A stretch of DNA of 43,655 bases from Lewinella cohaerens DSM 23179. GTDB taxonomy: Bacteria > Bacteroidota > Bacteroidia > Chitinophagales > Saprospiraceae. The notes under the pieces were generated by a model that did not search any database, was not told the DNA's origin, and saw nothing but the letters and a program-made list of their open reading frames with translations. Below are positions 8,109 to 17,127 of this stretch, piece by piece; position 1 is the stretch's first letter, and the number at the start of each line of letters is the position of its first letter. Both the position numbers and the translations under genes were made by a program. Where the stretch lies: NCBI RefSeq assembly GCF_000379805.1, contig NZ_KB903542.1:74034-117688 (forward strand). The letters run 5' to 3'.

Positions 8109-8293
8109 AGTCAGGCCAAAATCCAGCTTGACTTTAACTTAGGGTCATTAAACATCTGAAAAGAGTGGTTTATCTGACTATTGGTACAAAACCCCATGAT
8201 TTCACTAATAGAAATCATGGGGTTTCGTTTTTAACTATAAGTTTTACGGTTGGTCAGCACGGATTTTGATGACAATCAAAATTCGGGATGACT
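8109..8293. repeat. MITE-like element, copy 2 (left end partly deleted)
   Basis: This has the same orientation as copy 1 and matches along most of its length, ending in the identical block CAGCACGGATTTTGATGACA and then CAAAATTCGGGATGACT. At the left end AGTCA is followed directly by GGCCAAAATCC, so about 18 bases of the terminal repeat are missing. The central hairpin (8192-8222) keeps both 11-base arms exactly, but its 9-base loop, CACTAATAG, matches the copy 1 loop only as the reverse complement (8 of 9). The hairpin is followed by TTTCGTTTTT and may act as the mscL terminator. Confidence 0.85.
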
Positions 8294-8398
8294 CTTATTT
8301 ATTTTTTGGCACGGTTTTTTCTTTTAGTACAATAGATGCCCGAAAACACAAACAGGGCGATTAGTTAATCAAATTATGGTGCAAAGCTGAATAGCATT

Positions 8399-8425
8399 GT
8401 TGCCACTGAAATGCTCAGTAGCAAC
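8399..8425. other. Small hairpin in the leader of the 8478 gene
   Basis: GTTGCCACTGA and TCAGTAGCAAC pair at 10 of 11 positions around a 5-base loop, about 50 bases before the start codon. The rest of 8294-8477 is AT-rich with no gene that I can see. Confidence 0.3.
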
Positions 8426-8477
8426 CTAATAGAAGTATACCCCATAGTGAGATCTCTAACCCTAAACTGTACGAAAG

Positions 8478-11400
8478 ATGAAACACAGTATTACATTTCC
8501 ACAAGTATCCTGGAGCCGCTACGGCAGGCTATTCCTTCTTTTTTGCTTGAGCTGGTGCAGCAGCATGCTTCATGCCCAAGATTGCGATCTGGCTTGTGTC
8601 GGCTCGCCCGACCAACCGCTACAAGTCGTCATTGACGATCAATGCCAGATAGCACTCACCAATTCGATGTTGTTACCTGACATAGACTCCTGCCCTGGTG
8701 ACAAGCGGCTCACCGTTAGGGATTCTCTCAACAACCTGATTACCGACGGTTTCAACTTTGTTCAGTTTTCTGCGAGTGCTTTCGTCGGAAGCCGGCTCAG
8801 TGTCACCATCACTGATCAAACCACGGGCACGCTTTGCGTAGGCTCCATACGGGTTGTCGACAATAGCGCACCCACCATTACCAATTGTACCAATGTAACA
8901 GTAAGCTGCCTTGACAATACTTCTCCGGAAGTTATTGGCGAACCAACCATCGGCGACAATTGTGATATGAACTTAGCATTAACTTCGATAGACAACATCA
9001 CTTTTGGCGATTGTCTGTCGAATATTGCTGCTGTTATTCTTCGCGAGTGGACAGTTACCGATCACAGTGGCCTAACCGCCAGCTGCACCCAGGAAATCAC
9101 CGTCACACGGGCGTCTTTTATGGATGTAACTTTCCCTGACGACGTTACACTCCCTTGCGACGATCCTAGTGCAGATCCTGCGATTACAGGAATACCAATG
9201 CTCAATGGTACAGTATTGATGCACGGTGACATGTGTGGTTTGGACGTAGGCTTTTCGGATGACACTACGTTTATTTGTAATAACTACATGTACCAAATTA
9301 ATCGTACCTGGACGGTAATTGAAAACTGTACAGACTTTTTTGGTGAGGATGTTCAAACGATACTAGTAAGTGACGACCAAGGCCCAATACTCAACTGCCC
9401 TACTCCCAACCAACTGGCCTATACCAGTGACCCAGGCGTTTGTAGTGCCACCATTGCACTTCCTATAATTACAGGTACCGACAATTGTGGTGCCAATATC
9501 ACATTTTCTGTTACCTCTTCTTACGGAGCTACAGATTTCAGTCCTGTGAGTGGGGTTGCTCCTGGCGAACATATTGTTGTTTACCAAGGTCTCGATGAGT
9601 GTGGTAATACGAGTACCTGTACAGTACAACTTACGGTTACGGATGACGTAGCCCCTGTTGCTGCTTGTGATGACCAAATAGTAGCCTCTATTGCTTCGAG
9701 TGGTTATGGCATTATTTTGTCCTCTACTTTCAACGAAGGCAGCTCCGACAACTGTGGTCCTGTTTTCCTAAAAGCAAAAAGAAATATCGGCGCTGGATGT
9801 AACCTCGCCAATGGTGACGACAGTAGCCTTCCTGGCTACCAGGAATGGTTTGATGATCGGGTGATCTTCTGTTGTGAAGACATTCCAAACAGTCCTATTT
9901 CCGTAACACTGAGAGTATACGAAACTGACCCAGGCACTGGCCCTGTTGATCCTTCCCGCGAAACCGGTGGCGGCGACCTTGTGGGACATTTCACCGACTG
10001 TCAGTCGATTGTTACTTTGCAAGATGGAACTGCTCCTATTTTTGAGCAATGCCCGCAGCCACTTACGATCAACTGTTATGACGAACAAGAAAACCTGGGC
10101 ATCTACGGTAGCCCAGTAGTACGAGATAATTGTGGCTTTACGCTTGATAGCACTTTCGTTACCAGTTTCAACGAGTGTGGTGTAGGAACCATTACCAGAA
10201 CCTGGACAGCTACAGACAACTACGAGCACGAGTCTAGCTGTTCTCAGGTGATTAATGTTATCAACAATGAAGCATTAACAGAAGATGACATTGTTTGGCC
10301 AATCAACGTTGAGCTATACGAATGTGGAGCCAGCACTGCCGATGAAGACCTGCCGCTTGCCGCTCGTACCCCTACCGTTAACTGGGCGGGATGTGGAACG
10401 GTAGCGATAAATAGCACCGCATCTGTTTTCAACACCGTTCCTGGTGCTTGTTTCAAGATTTTACGCACCTGGACTGTGATCGACTGGTGTAACTTTGACC
10501 CTTCTGACCCTAACGGAGGTGGCCAGTTTACACATACCCAACAGATCAAAGTATTCGATCAGGAAGACCCAATTATTATCTGTCCGGAATCAGTGACCGT
10601 CAACGTAAGTAGTAACTGTACCACCGGTTATGCAACCTTGGGACTGCCTACTGCTGACGATTGCTCTACGCAGATTACATTCACAAACAACTCTCCTTTT
10701 GCCAACAGCAATGGTGCTGACGCTAGCGGTAATTACCCTGTAGGAACAACTACCGTGCAATTCATTGCCAATGATAATTGTTTCAACAACGCTTCTTGTA
10801 CGACAACGGTAACCGTCGGAGACACCGAAGCGCCTAACGTTTCTTGTATCGTAGGCCTGACAACCAACGTCATGCCAATGGGTGACGGAGTTATGGGAAG
10901 CATCGACGCTAGTGCCTTAGTTGGCTCTGTAAGCGACAATTGTGACCCTACCAGCTTACTAAAATTCACCATTTCTCGCCCTGGCGACGGAACGAACGGC
11001 GTACCTACTGCTACGAGTGTAGACTTTGATTGCTATGATGCAGGTCAAGCTGCCGAAGTTATCCTTTGGGCTTCTGATAGCCAAGATAACGTATCTACTT
11101 GTTTGACGGTCGTAAGCGTACAAGACCCCAACAACCACTGTGTGGGCCAAACCGGTGAAGGCATGATTTCCGGAGGCGTCTTAACGGAAGACGGCAACGA
11201 AGTAGAAAACGTGATGATCATGGTTTCCGGAAATGATCCGTCAATGATGTATACCCATATCGATGGTAGCTTCATGTTTGAAGACCTGTCTTTGGGCCAA
11301 GATTACAGCGTAATTGCTCAAAACAACGAGAACCTTCTCAATGGTGTTACAACCTTTGATTTGATCCTCATTGGCAAGCATATTCTAGGCACGAGCACCT

Positions 11401-12419
11401 TGAACACTCCTTATAAATTGATTGCTGCTGATGTAGATCGCTCTGGCCATATCTCTACGCTGGATATTATTAAGCTCCGGAAGCTTATCTTGAATATCAG
11501 TTCAGAGCTGCCAAATAACAATACCTCTTGGCGCTTTATTGATGCTGCCTACGTTTTTGCAGACCCAACGAACCCTTTCATGGGTTACTTCCCGGAACTG
11601 CACAACATCAATGACTTATCTGGCCCGGAGATGCACGCCGATTTTGTGGCCATCAAAGTGGGAGACGTCAATGGCTCTGCCATTCCGAACAGCATGATGG
11701 CTGATGGAGATGACCGCTCTAGCAGCAACCCGCTGGAACTCACCATTGGTGCTACCTCTGTCGAAGCCAATGAAACGGTAGATATCCCGTTCAAGGCGCG
11801 CTACATGAACGAGTGGATGGGCTACCAGTTCACACTAGAATACGATCCAGGTGCATTGGAAGTACTGGAGATCATCCCTGGTGACTTGCCCAACCTTTAC
11901 CCGGAAGAAAACTTCCACTTTTACGATGATCGCGCAGGTTTAATCACTACCGTTTGGAACGAATACGGCCAGTCTGCAAACAGCAAAGAAGCGACTTTAT
12001 TCACGCTACGTTGTACTGCTAAGCAGGCAGGAAACATCAAAGAATGGCTCTATCTCAGCTCACGGGTAACCAAGGCTGAGGCTTACACCCAGGAAGGCGA
12101 AGCAGAAGACATTAACTTGTCCTTCTTTACCGAAAGCGGCGCTGCAGAAGTAAGCTCCAACTTTGAGCTTTTCCAGAACCGTCCTAACCCATGGAATAAT
12201 TCTACCATTATTCCTTTCCAGTTAGATCCTGGTGGAGATGCGCGATTAAGTGTTTACGATATGGCTGGCAAACTGGTTTACGAAGTAGCAGAATACTTTT
12301 CAGAAGGCTACCATGAAATCAGTATTCGCAGAAGTGACCTTCCTGCAATCGGCTTATTTTACTACACCCTCGAAGCGGGTGATCAACGGGCCACTCGCAA
12401 AATGGTTTTAACGGATTAA
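8478..12419 (+). CDS. Giant T9SS cargo: HYR-like repeats, dockerin, cohesin-like domain
   Basis: The protein has 1313 residues with a signal peptide (about 1-33, ending SMLHAQ). Residues 34-890 are repeated Cys-rich Ig-like modules of HYR type, with recurrent DNC motifs (GDNCDMN, TDNCGAN, SDNCDPT) and RTWTV.D or EWTVTD strands. About 895-950 is a carboxypeptidase-regulatory-like fold (GGVLTEDGNEVENV). A dockerin type I-like region follows at about 950-1075, with DVDRSGHISTLDIIKLRKLI and a final GDVNGSA. A cohesin-like sandwich spans about 1084-1205 (VEANETVDIPFKARY...YQFTLEYDPGALEVLE). The end is a T9SS type A sorting domain (FQNRPNPWNNST...TRKMVLTD). It is predicted to be displayed on or released from the cell surface, and adhesion or matrix building is likely. 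No catalytic domain is seen. Confidence 0.88.
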   Translation: MKHSITFPQVSWSRYGRLFLLFCLSWCSSMLHAQDCDLACVGSPDQPLQVVIDDQCQIALTNSMLLPDIDSCPGDKRLTVRDSLNNLITDGFNFVQFSASAFVGSRLSVTITDQTTGTLCVGSIRVVDNSAPTITNCTNVTVSCLDNTSPEVIGEPTIGDNCDMNLALTSIDNITFGDCLSNIAAVILREWTVTDHSGLTASCTQEITVTRASFMDVTFPDDVTLPCDDPSADPAITGIPMLNGTVLMHGDMCGLDVGFSDDTTFICNNYMYQINRTWTVIENCTDFFGEDVQTILVSDDQGPILNCPTPNQLAYTSDPGVCSATIALPIITGTDNCGANITFSVTSSYGATDFSPVSGVAPGEHIVVYQGLDECGNTSTCTVQLTVTDDVAPVAACDDQIVASIASSGYGIILSSTFNEGSSDNCGPVFLKAKRNIGAGCNLANGDDSSLPGYQEWFDDRVIFCCEDIPNSPISVTLRVYETDPGTGPVDPSRETGGGDLVGHFTDCQSIVTLQDGTAPIFEQCPQPLTINCYDEQENLGIYGSPVVRDNCGFTLDSTFVTSFNECGVGTITRTWTATDNYEHESSCSQVINVINNEALTEDDIVWPINVELYECGASTADEDLPLAARTPTVNWAGCGTVAINSTASVFNTVPGACFKILRTWTVIDWCNFDPSDPNGGGQFTHTQQIKVFDQEDPIIICPESVTVNVSSNCTTGYATLGLPTADDCSTQITFTNNSPFANSNGADASGNYPVGTTTVQFIANDNCFNNASCTTTVTVGDTEAPNVSCIVGLTTNVMPMGDGVMGSIDASALVGSVSDNCDPTSLLKFTISRPGDGTNGVPTATSVDFDCYDAGQAAEVILWASDSQDNVSTCLTVVSVQDPNNHCVGQTGEGMISGGVLTEDGNEVENVMIMVSGNDPSMMYTHIDGSFMFEDLSLGQDYSVIAQNNENLLNGVTTFDLILIGKHILGTSTLNTPYKLIAADVDRSGHISTLDIIKLRKLILNISSELPNNNTSWRFIDAAYVFADPTNPFMGYFPELHNINDLSGPEMHADFVAIKVGDVNGSAIPNSMMADGDDRSSSNPLELTIGATSVEANETVDIPFKARYMNEWMGYQFTLEYDPGALEVLEIIPGDLPNLYPEENFHFYDDRAGLITTVWNEYGQSANSKEATLFTLRCTAKQAGNIKEWLYLSSRVTKAEAYTQEGEAEDINLSFFTESGAAEVSSNFELFQNRPNPWNNSTIIPFQLDPGGDARLSVYDMAGKLVYEVAEYFSEGYHEISIRRSDLPAIGLFYYTLEAGDQRATRKMVLTD

Positions 12420-12451
12420 AAAAATAAAGAATAATACTCTTCTGCCAATTA

Positions 12452-12485
12452 GCGGGCCAGTTTGCCAAGTTGCAAGCTGGCCCGC
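12452..12485 (+). terminator. Rho-independent-type terminator
   Basis: GCGGGCCAGTTTGC pairs with GCAAGCTGGCCCGC around CAAGTT, with one G-T pair, 33 bases after the stop of the giant gene. It is followed by GCTTTGT. This is a strong GC stem in an AT-rich gap; the remaining gap to 12703 shows nothing else. Confidence 0.75.
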
Positions 12486-12703
12486 GCTTTGTATGCTTAT
12501 GTAGCCGCCGCTAAATGGGCTCATTTCAACAATAAATGTCAGTACTATTACTAAAATAAAAGACCAAAAACTCTCTCTCTTCACTTAGACGACAGTGTAA
12601 TTACTGATGCTACCTCTTCCACCTATTTTTGATATGAACCAAGAGCTAATTACTGTGTTTGCCAAGTACTTAGTGCCTGACAGGCCAGAAAGGAGCGAAC
12701 AGT

Positions 12704-14911
12704 TTGTCCATAAAAAATCATTTAATGAAGCATTCTACTTACTTGTTGTTCTTTAGAGGAGTAGCGTATTTTATCGCACTCACCGTTTTACCTAACAGCT
12801 TATCTGCTCAAAACTGGGAAGAGTTAAGCGCACCTCCGTTCTACAGACACCATTCTAATGGATTTAGCTACGACGGCAAAGCTTTTGTATTAGAGGGAAT
12901 TCTTAGTTCCGAGGTATCTAACGAGCTTTGGGGATATACCCCAGAAACCGACTCCTGGAATCAATTGGGCGACTTTCCTGGAACACCGCGACGTATTGCT
13001 ATTGGTGATGATTGGGATGACAAATATTACTACGGGTTCGGTTTTGGAACAGCTGGAGCATTAAACGACTTATGGGTTTTCGACCCCGTTGACACCTCTT
13101 TTACGCAGCTCCCCTCCTGCCCATGCGAAGGGCGATCTCACCCAGCCTTCATTGCCCACAATGACAAAATATTCATGGGGTCTGGCTCTACCAACAATGG
13201 CGACCTTCGCGACTGGTGGGAATACGATATCCCTACCCAAGTGTGGACTCAAAAGCCCAACATGCCCGGTGGGCCAAGGCACCATCCTTTCTTTTTCTCT
13301 ATTGAAGATGATGTCTACGTAGGAGGTGGTCACGTAAACAACTGGTTGCGGTTTAGTCCCAGCTCCAACCAATGGATGTTTATCGACAACCTGCCTGCGG
13401 GAAGAGTAGCAGGTACACAATTGAGCTACAACAACAAAGGAATTATTGTTGCTGGCGATGATAGGTTTCATGACCACATCCCGGATAATGAAACCTTTAT
13501 GATGTACGACGCTGAGGAAGACGAATGGAGTTACCTTCCTGAGTTGCCAAACCGTAGCCGATGGGCTCCTTCTTCGTTTATCATTGACGACATCCTTTAT
13601 TTATTTGGTGGCATCTCCTATTTCATCAACAGTGACCAAACCATGTGGAAATTCGATTTGAACTACTTAGAATGTCTCCCTCCCGGTGGTCTGAATGTTG
13701 TGAGCGTGGAAACCAACTCTGCCGAGTTATTTTGGACAGAAAACACAGGCGGAGCAGATACCCTGAAATGGAGAAAAGTTGGTGATCCTGTTTGGAATAT
13801 AGCCCTTAACCCTGAACCGCTATTTGAAATAACCGACCTGGAGGCTTGTGAACAGTATGAATTTGTGGTAGTAAGCAGTTGTGGTGACTTAAATGCCAGT
13901 ACTGAGCCTGTCACTTTTGAAACAGAATGCTGTATCAACCCTATGGTTACTTTCGAGACTTTTGCTGCTGCTGCAGAAATCCAATGGCCTAATGTGGTGG
14001 GAATAGATGAGTACCAAGTTAGATGGCGACCAGAAGGCACCTCCACTTGGGAAACAACAACAGCCAGCGGGAATTCTCTGTTTTTGAACAACCTGGAAGA
14101 ATGTACCGTGTATGAATGTCAAGTAAAATCGACCTGCCAGAATTCAGGATCTTCTTTCGGCCCAAGAATTATGTTCTTTACCAGAAACTGTGGCGCTTGT
14201 ACGGATATAGAATACTGTCCGCCATCAGAGGATTTTGCTGGAGCATCTGGTTTCATTGACCAAATCCAGATCAATAATGAAGTCTACAATACAGGCAATG
14301 ACGATGGATACGGAGACTTTGTCAGCCCCAATGCAGAAGAGGTATTCCGTGGAGAAACCTTTGATCTTAGGTTAGTGCCTGGTGTAGTTGACGAAGAGGC
14401 CCTTAGCTGGAATGTATGGATCGATTTCAATGCCAATGGCATCTTTGAAGGTACCGAAATGGTTGTAAATGAAAGCCTGACAACAGCAGAGATTACAATA
14501 ACCATCACAGTGCCTAGTAATGCATCAATAGGCCTAACAAGGATGAGAATCGTCTATGGTTCCGGTGCTCCTAATACGCCTTGTGATAATACAGGTGCGT
14601 TTGGCGAAACGGAAGATTACTGTATCAGTATTTTAGGCACAACGAATACTGTCGACCTCACAAATGGTTTGGAGAATATCTCTTTATACCCTACCCCAAC
14701 TCAAAACCTACTTTGGCTAAAAGGAGAACTTTCTGCGGAAGAAAGCTATCGCATCCGGGTACTGACCGTTACCGGAGCAACCGAACGGGTTATTGAAAAC
14801 TTCAACATAAATACGGCCATTGACATGTCTTCCTTACCGGCAGGCATGTATTTCCTGACCGTAGAGGATGAATTTATATTAAAAACATTGAAGTTTATCA
14901 AGCAAGACTAA
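12704..14911 (+). CDS. T9SS cargo with kelch-type propeller, fibronectin III and GEVED domains
   Basis: There are two possible starts. TTG 12704 has AGGAG eight bases upstream; ATG 12725 (MKHSTYLLFF) gives a cleaner signal peptide. Both lead to the same mature protein after SLSAQ. From the upstream start there are 735 residues. Residues about 45-325 hold kelch-like repeats (NELWGYTPETDSW, NDLWVFDPVDTSF, WWEYDIPTQVW, FMMYDAEEDEW, LYLFGG). Two fibronectin III-like modules follow (about 325-410 and 412-495, each ending in a Cys-containing strand). Then comes a GEVED domain (about 530-650, WNVWIDFNANGIFEGTE...NTPCDNTGAFGETEDYCISI). The T9SS type A sorting domain ends SLPAGMYFLTVEDEFILKTLKFIKQD. 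It is probably a surface or secreted binding protein; ligand unknown. The same-strand neighbour at 8478 is another cargo. Confidence 0.87.
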   Translation: MSIKNHLMKHSTYLLFFRGVAYFIALTVLPNSLSAQNWEELSAPPFYRHHSNGFSYDGKAFVLEGILSSEVSNELWGYTPETDSWNQLGDFPGTPRRIAIGDDWDDKYYYGFGFGTAGALNDLWVFDPVDTSFTQLPSCPCEGRSHPAFIAHNDKIFMGSGSTNNGDLRDWWEYDIPTQVWTQKPNMPGGPRHHPFFFSIEDDVYVGGGHVNNWLRFSPSSNQWMFIDNLPAGRVAGTQLSYNNKGIIVAGDDRFHDHIPDNETFMMYDAEEDEWSYLPELPNRSRWAPSSFIIDDILYLFGGISYFINSDQTMWKFDLNYLECLPPGGLNVVSVETNSAELFWTENTGGADTLKWRKVGDPVWNIALNPEPLFEITDLEACEQYEFVVVSSCGDLNASTEPVTFETECCINPMVTFETFAAAAEIQWPNVVGIDEYQVRWRPEGTSTWETTTASGNSLFLNNLEECTVYECQVKSTCQNSGSSFGPRIMFFTRNCGACTDIEYCPPSEDFAGASGFIDQIQINNEVYNTGNDDGYGDFVSPNAEEVFRGETFDLRLVPGVVDEEALSWNVWIDFNANGIFEGTEMVVNESLTTAEITITITVPSNASIGLTRMRIVYGSGAPNTPCDNTGAFGETEDYCISILGTTNTVDLTNGLENISLYPTPTQNLLWLKGELSAEESYRIRVLTVTGATERVIENFNINTAIDMSSLPAGMYFLTVEDEFILKTLKFIKQD

Positions 14912-14960
14912 TTTAGGCACTTCATGCTCGCATTAGTTTAAGATAGATTTTCTTTATTTT

Positions 14961-15005
14961 GTTAGGTGTTTGTGCTACGGCTTTTCCTGGGCACAAGCAC
15001 CTAAC
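14961..15005 (+). terminator. Long hairpin, probable terminator
   Basis: GTTAGGTGTTTGTGC (14961-14975) pairs at 14 of 15 positions with GCACAAGCACCTAAC (14991-15005). It lies 50 bases after the T9SS gene and 62 before yraN. A second copy of GTTAGG occurs just downstream at about 15040, so an attenuator for yraN cannot be excluded. Confidence 0.65.
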
Positions 15006-15066
15006 TTATTTACAGGGGAGCCCTCTTCTAAAGAAGTTAGGTTATTGTCTATAAAATTGCATACTC

Positions 15067-15435
15067 ATGGCCTTCCACAACGAATTAGGTAAACTAGGAG
15101 AAACCCTCGCCGCTAACTTCCTGCAAGCCAACGGCTACACTATCGTGGAACGAAATTGGCGCGTCAATCGAATAGAAATTGATTTGATCGCTCGTTTGGA
15201 AGACACCCTTATTTTTGTAGAAGTAAAAACGCGTAGCAGCGACTATTTTGGTGCCCCCGAAGTATTTGTCACTAAGCGCAAAAAGCGACTCATGGCCAGT
15301 GCAGCCACCGCCTATATGCAAGAAACCGGCCACGAATGGGCGCTACGGTTTGATGTTGTCAGTATTGTAATGGGAAAGGGCGAGCCCCCCGAATTGGAAC
15401 ATTTTGAGGATGCCTTTTTTCCAGGCTTACACTAG
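15067..15435 (+). CDS. yraN: YraN family (UPF0102) endonuclease-like protein
   Basis: The 122-residue protein is of typical family length. The diagnostic order is present: LGETLAANFLQANGYTIVERNWR, then EIDLIA, FVEVKTRSS, and a final FDVVSI. E-I-D and E-V-K form the PD-(D/E)xK-like nuclease core of this family, which resembles Holliday-junction resolvases; the cellular role is not settled. The start ATG at 15067 directly precedes the conserved FHNELGKLGE. The gene converges on rpoN with only 9 bases between stops and no terminator, so the two transcripts probably overlap. Confidence 0.93.
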   Translation: MAFHNELGKLGETLAANFLQANGYTIVERNWRVNRIEIDLIARLEDTLIFVEVKTRSSDYFGAPEVFVTKRKKRLMASAATAYMQETGHEWALRFDVVSIVMGKGEPPELEHFEDAFFPGLH

Positions 15436-15444
15436 CGTGAGATG

Positions 15445-16932
15445 CTATAATTCCTTTCTTAATCTAGCGACAGGAACCCCTAGCTGTTCGCGGTATTTAG
15501 CCACGGTACGGCGAGCGATATCATAACCTTTTTCGCGGAGTATATCCATTAGCTTCTGATCACTGAGTGGCTTGATTTTGTTTTCTTCATCGATAACATC
15601 CTTGAGGACATTCTTCACTTCGGTAGTCGACACATCTTCGCCATCGGTAGTACTCAGGCTTTCAGAGAAGAATTCCTTGAGACGGAAAGTTCCGAATTCC
15701 GTTTGTACAAATTTACTATTGGCAACACGCGAAATGGTAGAAATATCGAGGCCTGTGATCTCCGCAATATCTTTCAGAATCATTGGCCGGAGGCGCTTCT
15801 TATCGCCTGTCAAGAAAAAATCATATTGGTACTGCAGTATCGTGTACATCGTATTGTACATCGTTTGCTGGCGCTGTACGATAGCATCGATGAACCATTT
15901 TGCAGAATCAATCTTTTGCTTGATAAAAACAACGGCTTCTTTTTGTTCTCGGTTGCTCGTGCCTTTTCGCCGATTATTGCGATAAGAGCGCAACATATCC
16001 CGGTACTGGTCACTCACACGGAGGTCCGGTGCATTACGGCTATTGAGCTCCAACTCTAGCTCTCCGTCGCGGGTGTAGATGAAAAAATCTGGCGTAACAT
16101 ATTGAGCTGAACGCTGATTGGCGGTACTGTAACCACTAGCGGGCTTGGGGTTCAGTTTTAGAATTTCACCAATAGCATCCCTAAGTTGATCCTGGCTAAT
16201 ATCCAGCTGCTTTTGCAGTTTTTCATAATGCTTTTTGGTAAAAGCATCAAAATATTTCCGGATAATCAGCTTGGCTCGTTTCAGATTAACCAAGTCTTCA
16301 TCATCGAGATCGAAATCGTCTTCGAGTTTAAGGTCTAGCTGTAACAACAGACATTCTTGTAAATCTTGCGCACCTATACCGGGAGGCTCAAAACGTTGGA
16401 TTTTTTGCAGCATACTTTTCACGGTAGCCTCATCGGTAAAGATATTCTGAGAGAACATCAGATCGTCTAGAATCGCAACAGGGCTCCTTCTCAAGTAGCC
16501 ATCCTCATCAATACTACCAATAATTTGCAAAGCAATCGTTTCTTCCTGCTCGTTATTGAGGCGCAATAAGCCTAGCTGTTCCTCCAGGTGATCGTGAAAA
16601 CTTTGATGTACCGCAATGGGTATCGTCTTGTCTTCCTCATCTGGGTTATAATTATTGGAGGACAATTTATAGGAAGAGGGGTCATCATCAATATAATCCT
16701 GGAGGTATTCGTCGAGTTCAAAATTATCATCGGTGGCTTCGTCTCTGTTTTCTTGTTCTTCCACCAAACGATCCTCCCTTTCCAAACCTTCTTCCAAAGC
16801 CGGGTTAGCCTCCAATTCTTCCTTGATGCGCTGCTCCAAATTAATGGTTGGCACCTGCAGCAGCTTCATCAACTGAATCTGCTGTGGCGACAGCTTTTGG
16901 AGCATTTTCTGACTTATCGTCTGCTTGAGCAT
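15445..16932 (-). CDS. rpoN: RNA polymerase sigma-54 factor
   Basis: The 495-residue protein has all three parts of sigma-54. Region I is glutamine/leucine-rich (LKQTISQKMLQKLSPQQIQL, then LLQVPTINLEQRIKEELEANPALE). Region II is an acidic stretch, about residues 55-95. Region III holds the core-binding and DNA-binding domains, ending in the RpoN box ARRTVAKYRE (473-482). It directs RNA polymerase to -24/-12 promoters and needs AAA+ activator proteins to open them; none is encoded nearby. It is divergent from the aminopeptidase gene with a 195-base gap. Confidence 0.97.
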   Translation of the reverse strand: MLKQTISQKMLQKLSPQQIQLMKLLQVPTINLEQRIKEELEANPALEEGLEREDRLVEEQENRDEATDDNFELDEYLQDYIDDDPSSYKLSSNNYNPDEEDKTIPIAVHQSFHDHLEEQLGLLRLNNEQEETIALQIIGSIDEDGYLRRSPVAILDDLMFSQNIFTDEATVKSMLQKIQRFEPPGIGAQDLQECLLLQLDLKLEDDFDLDDEDLVNLKRAKLIIRKYFDAFTKKHYEKLQKQLDISQDQLRDAIGEILKLNPKPASGYSTANQRSAQYVTPDFFIYTRDGELELELNSRNAPDLRVSDQYRDMLRSYRNNRRKGTSNREQKEAVVFIKQKIDSAKWFIDAIVQRQQTMYNTMYTILQYQYDFFLTGDKKRLRPMILKDIAEITGLDISTISRVANSKFVQTEFGTFRLKEFFSESLSTTDGEDVSTTEVKNVLKDVIDEENKIKPLSDQKLMDILREKGYDIARRTVAKYREQLGVPVARLRKEL

Positions 16933-17127
16933 GACGTTTTTCTACTTGGGTATGGTTATTAAGGAAAGCGTAATTTACATTTGTTTACGTCTGTGCGCAA
17001 ATTTTGTTTACAAAATGGAACGATTTTTGTTGAGGCTTTAGACCAATCCCCATATCTACACTTAATTTACACTCCTTCTGCCAAAAGTTCCCTACTTTTA
17101 AGGCCGACACTTAAGCATAACTACGCA

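Noticed and set aside
8192-8222. Stand-alone terminator of mscL
   Set aside because: The hairpin is the conserved centre of the MITE-like element, also present at 2250-2280, so it is listed within that element; it may still end the mscL transcript.
16976-16983. TACATTTG box upstream of the aminopeptidase P gene
   Set aside because: It fits the -7 consensus but no TTTG -33 element lies at the right spacing, and such octamers are frequent by chance in AT-rich gaps.
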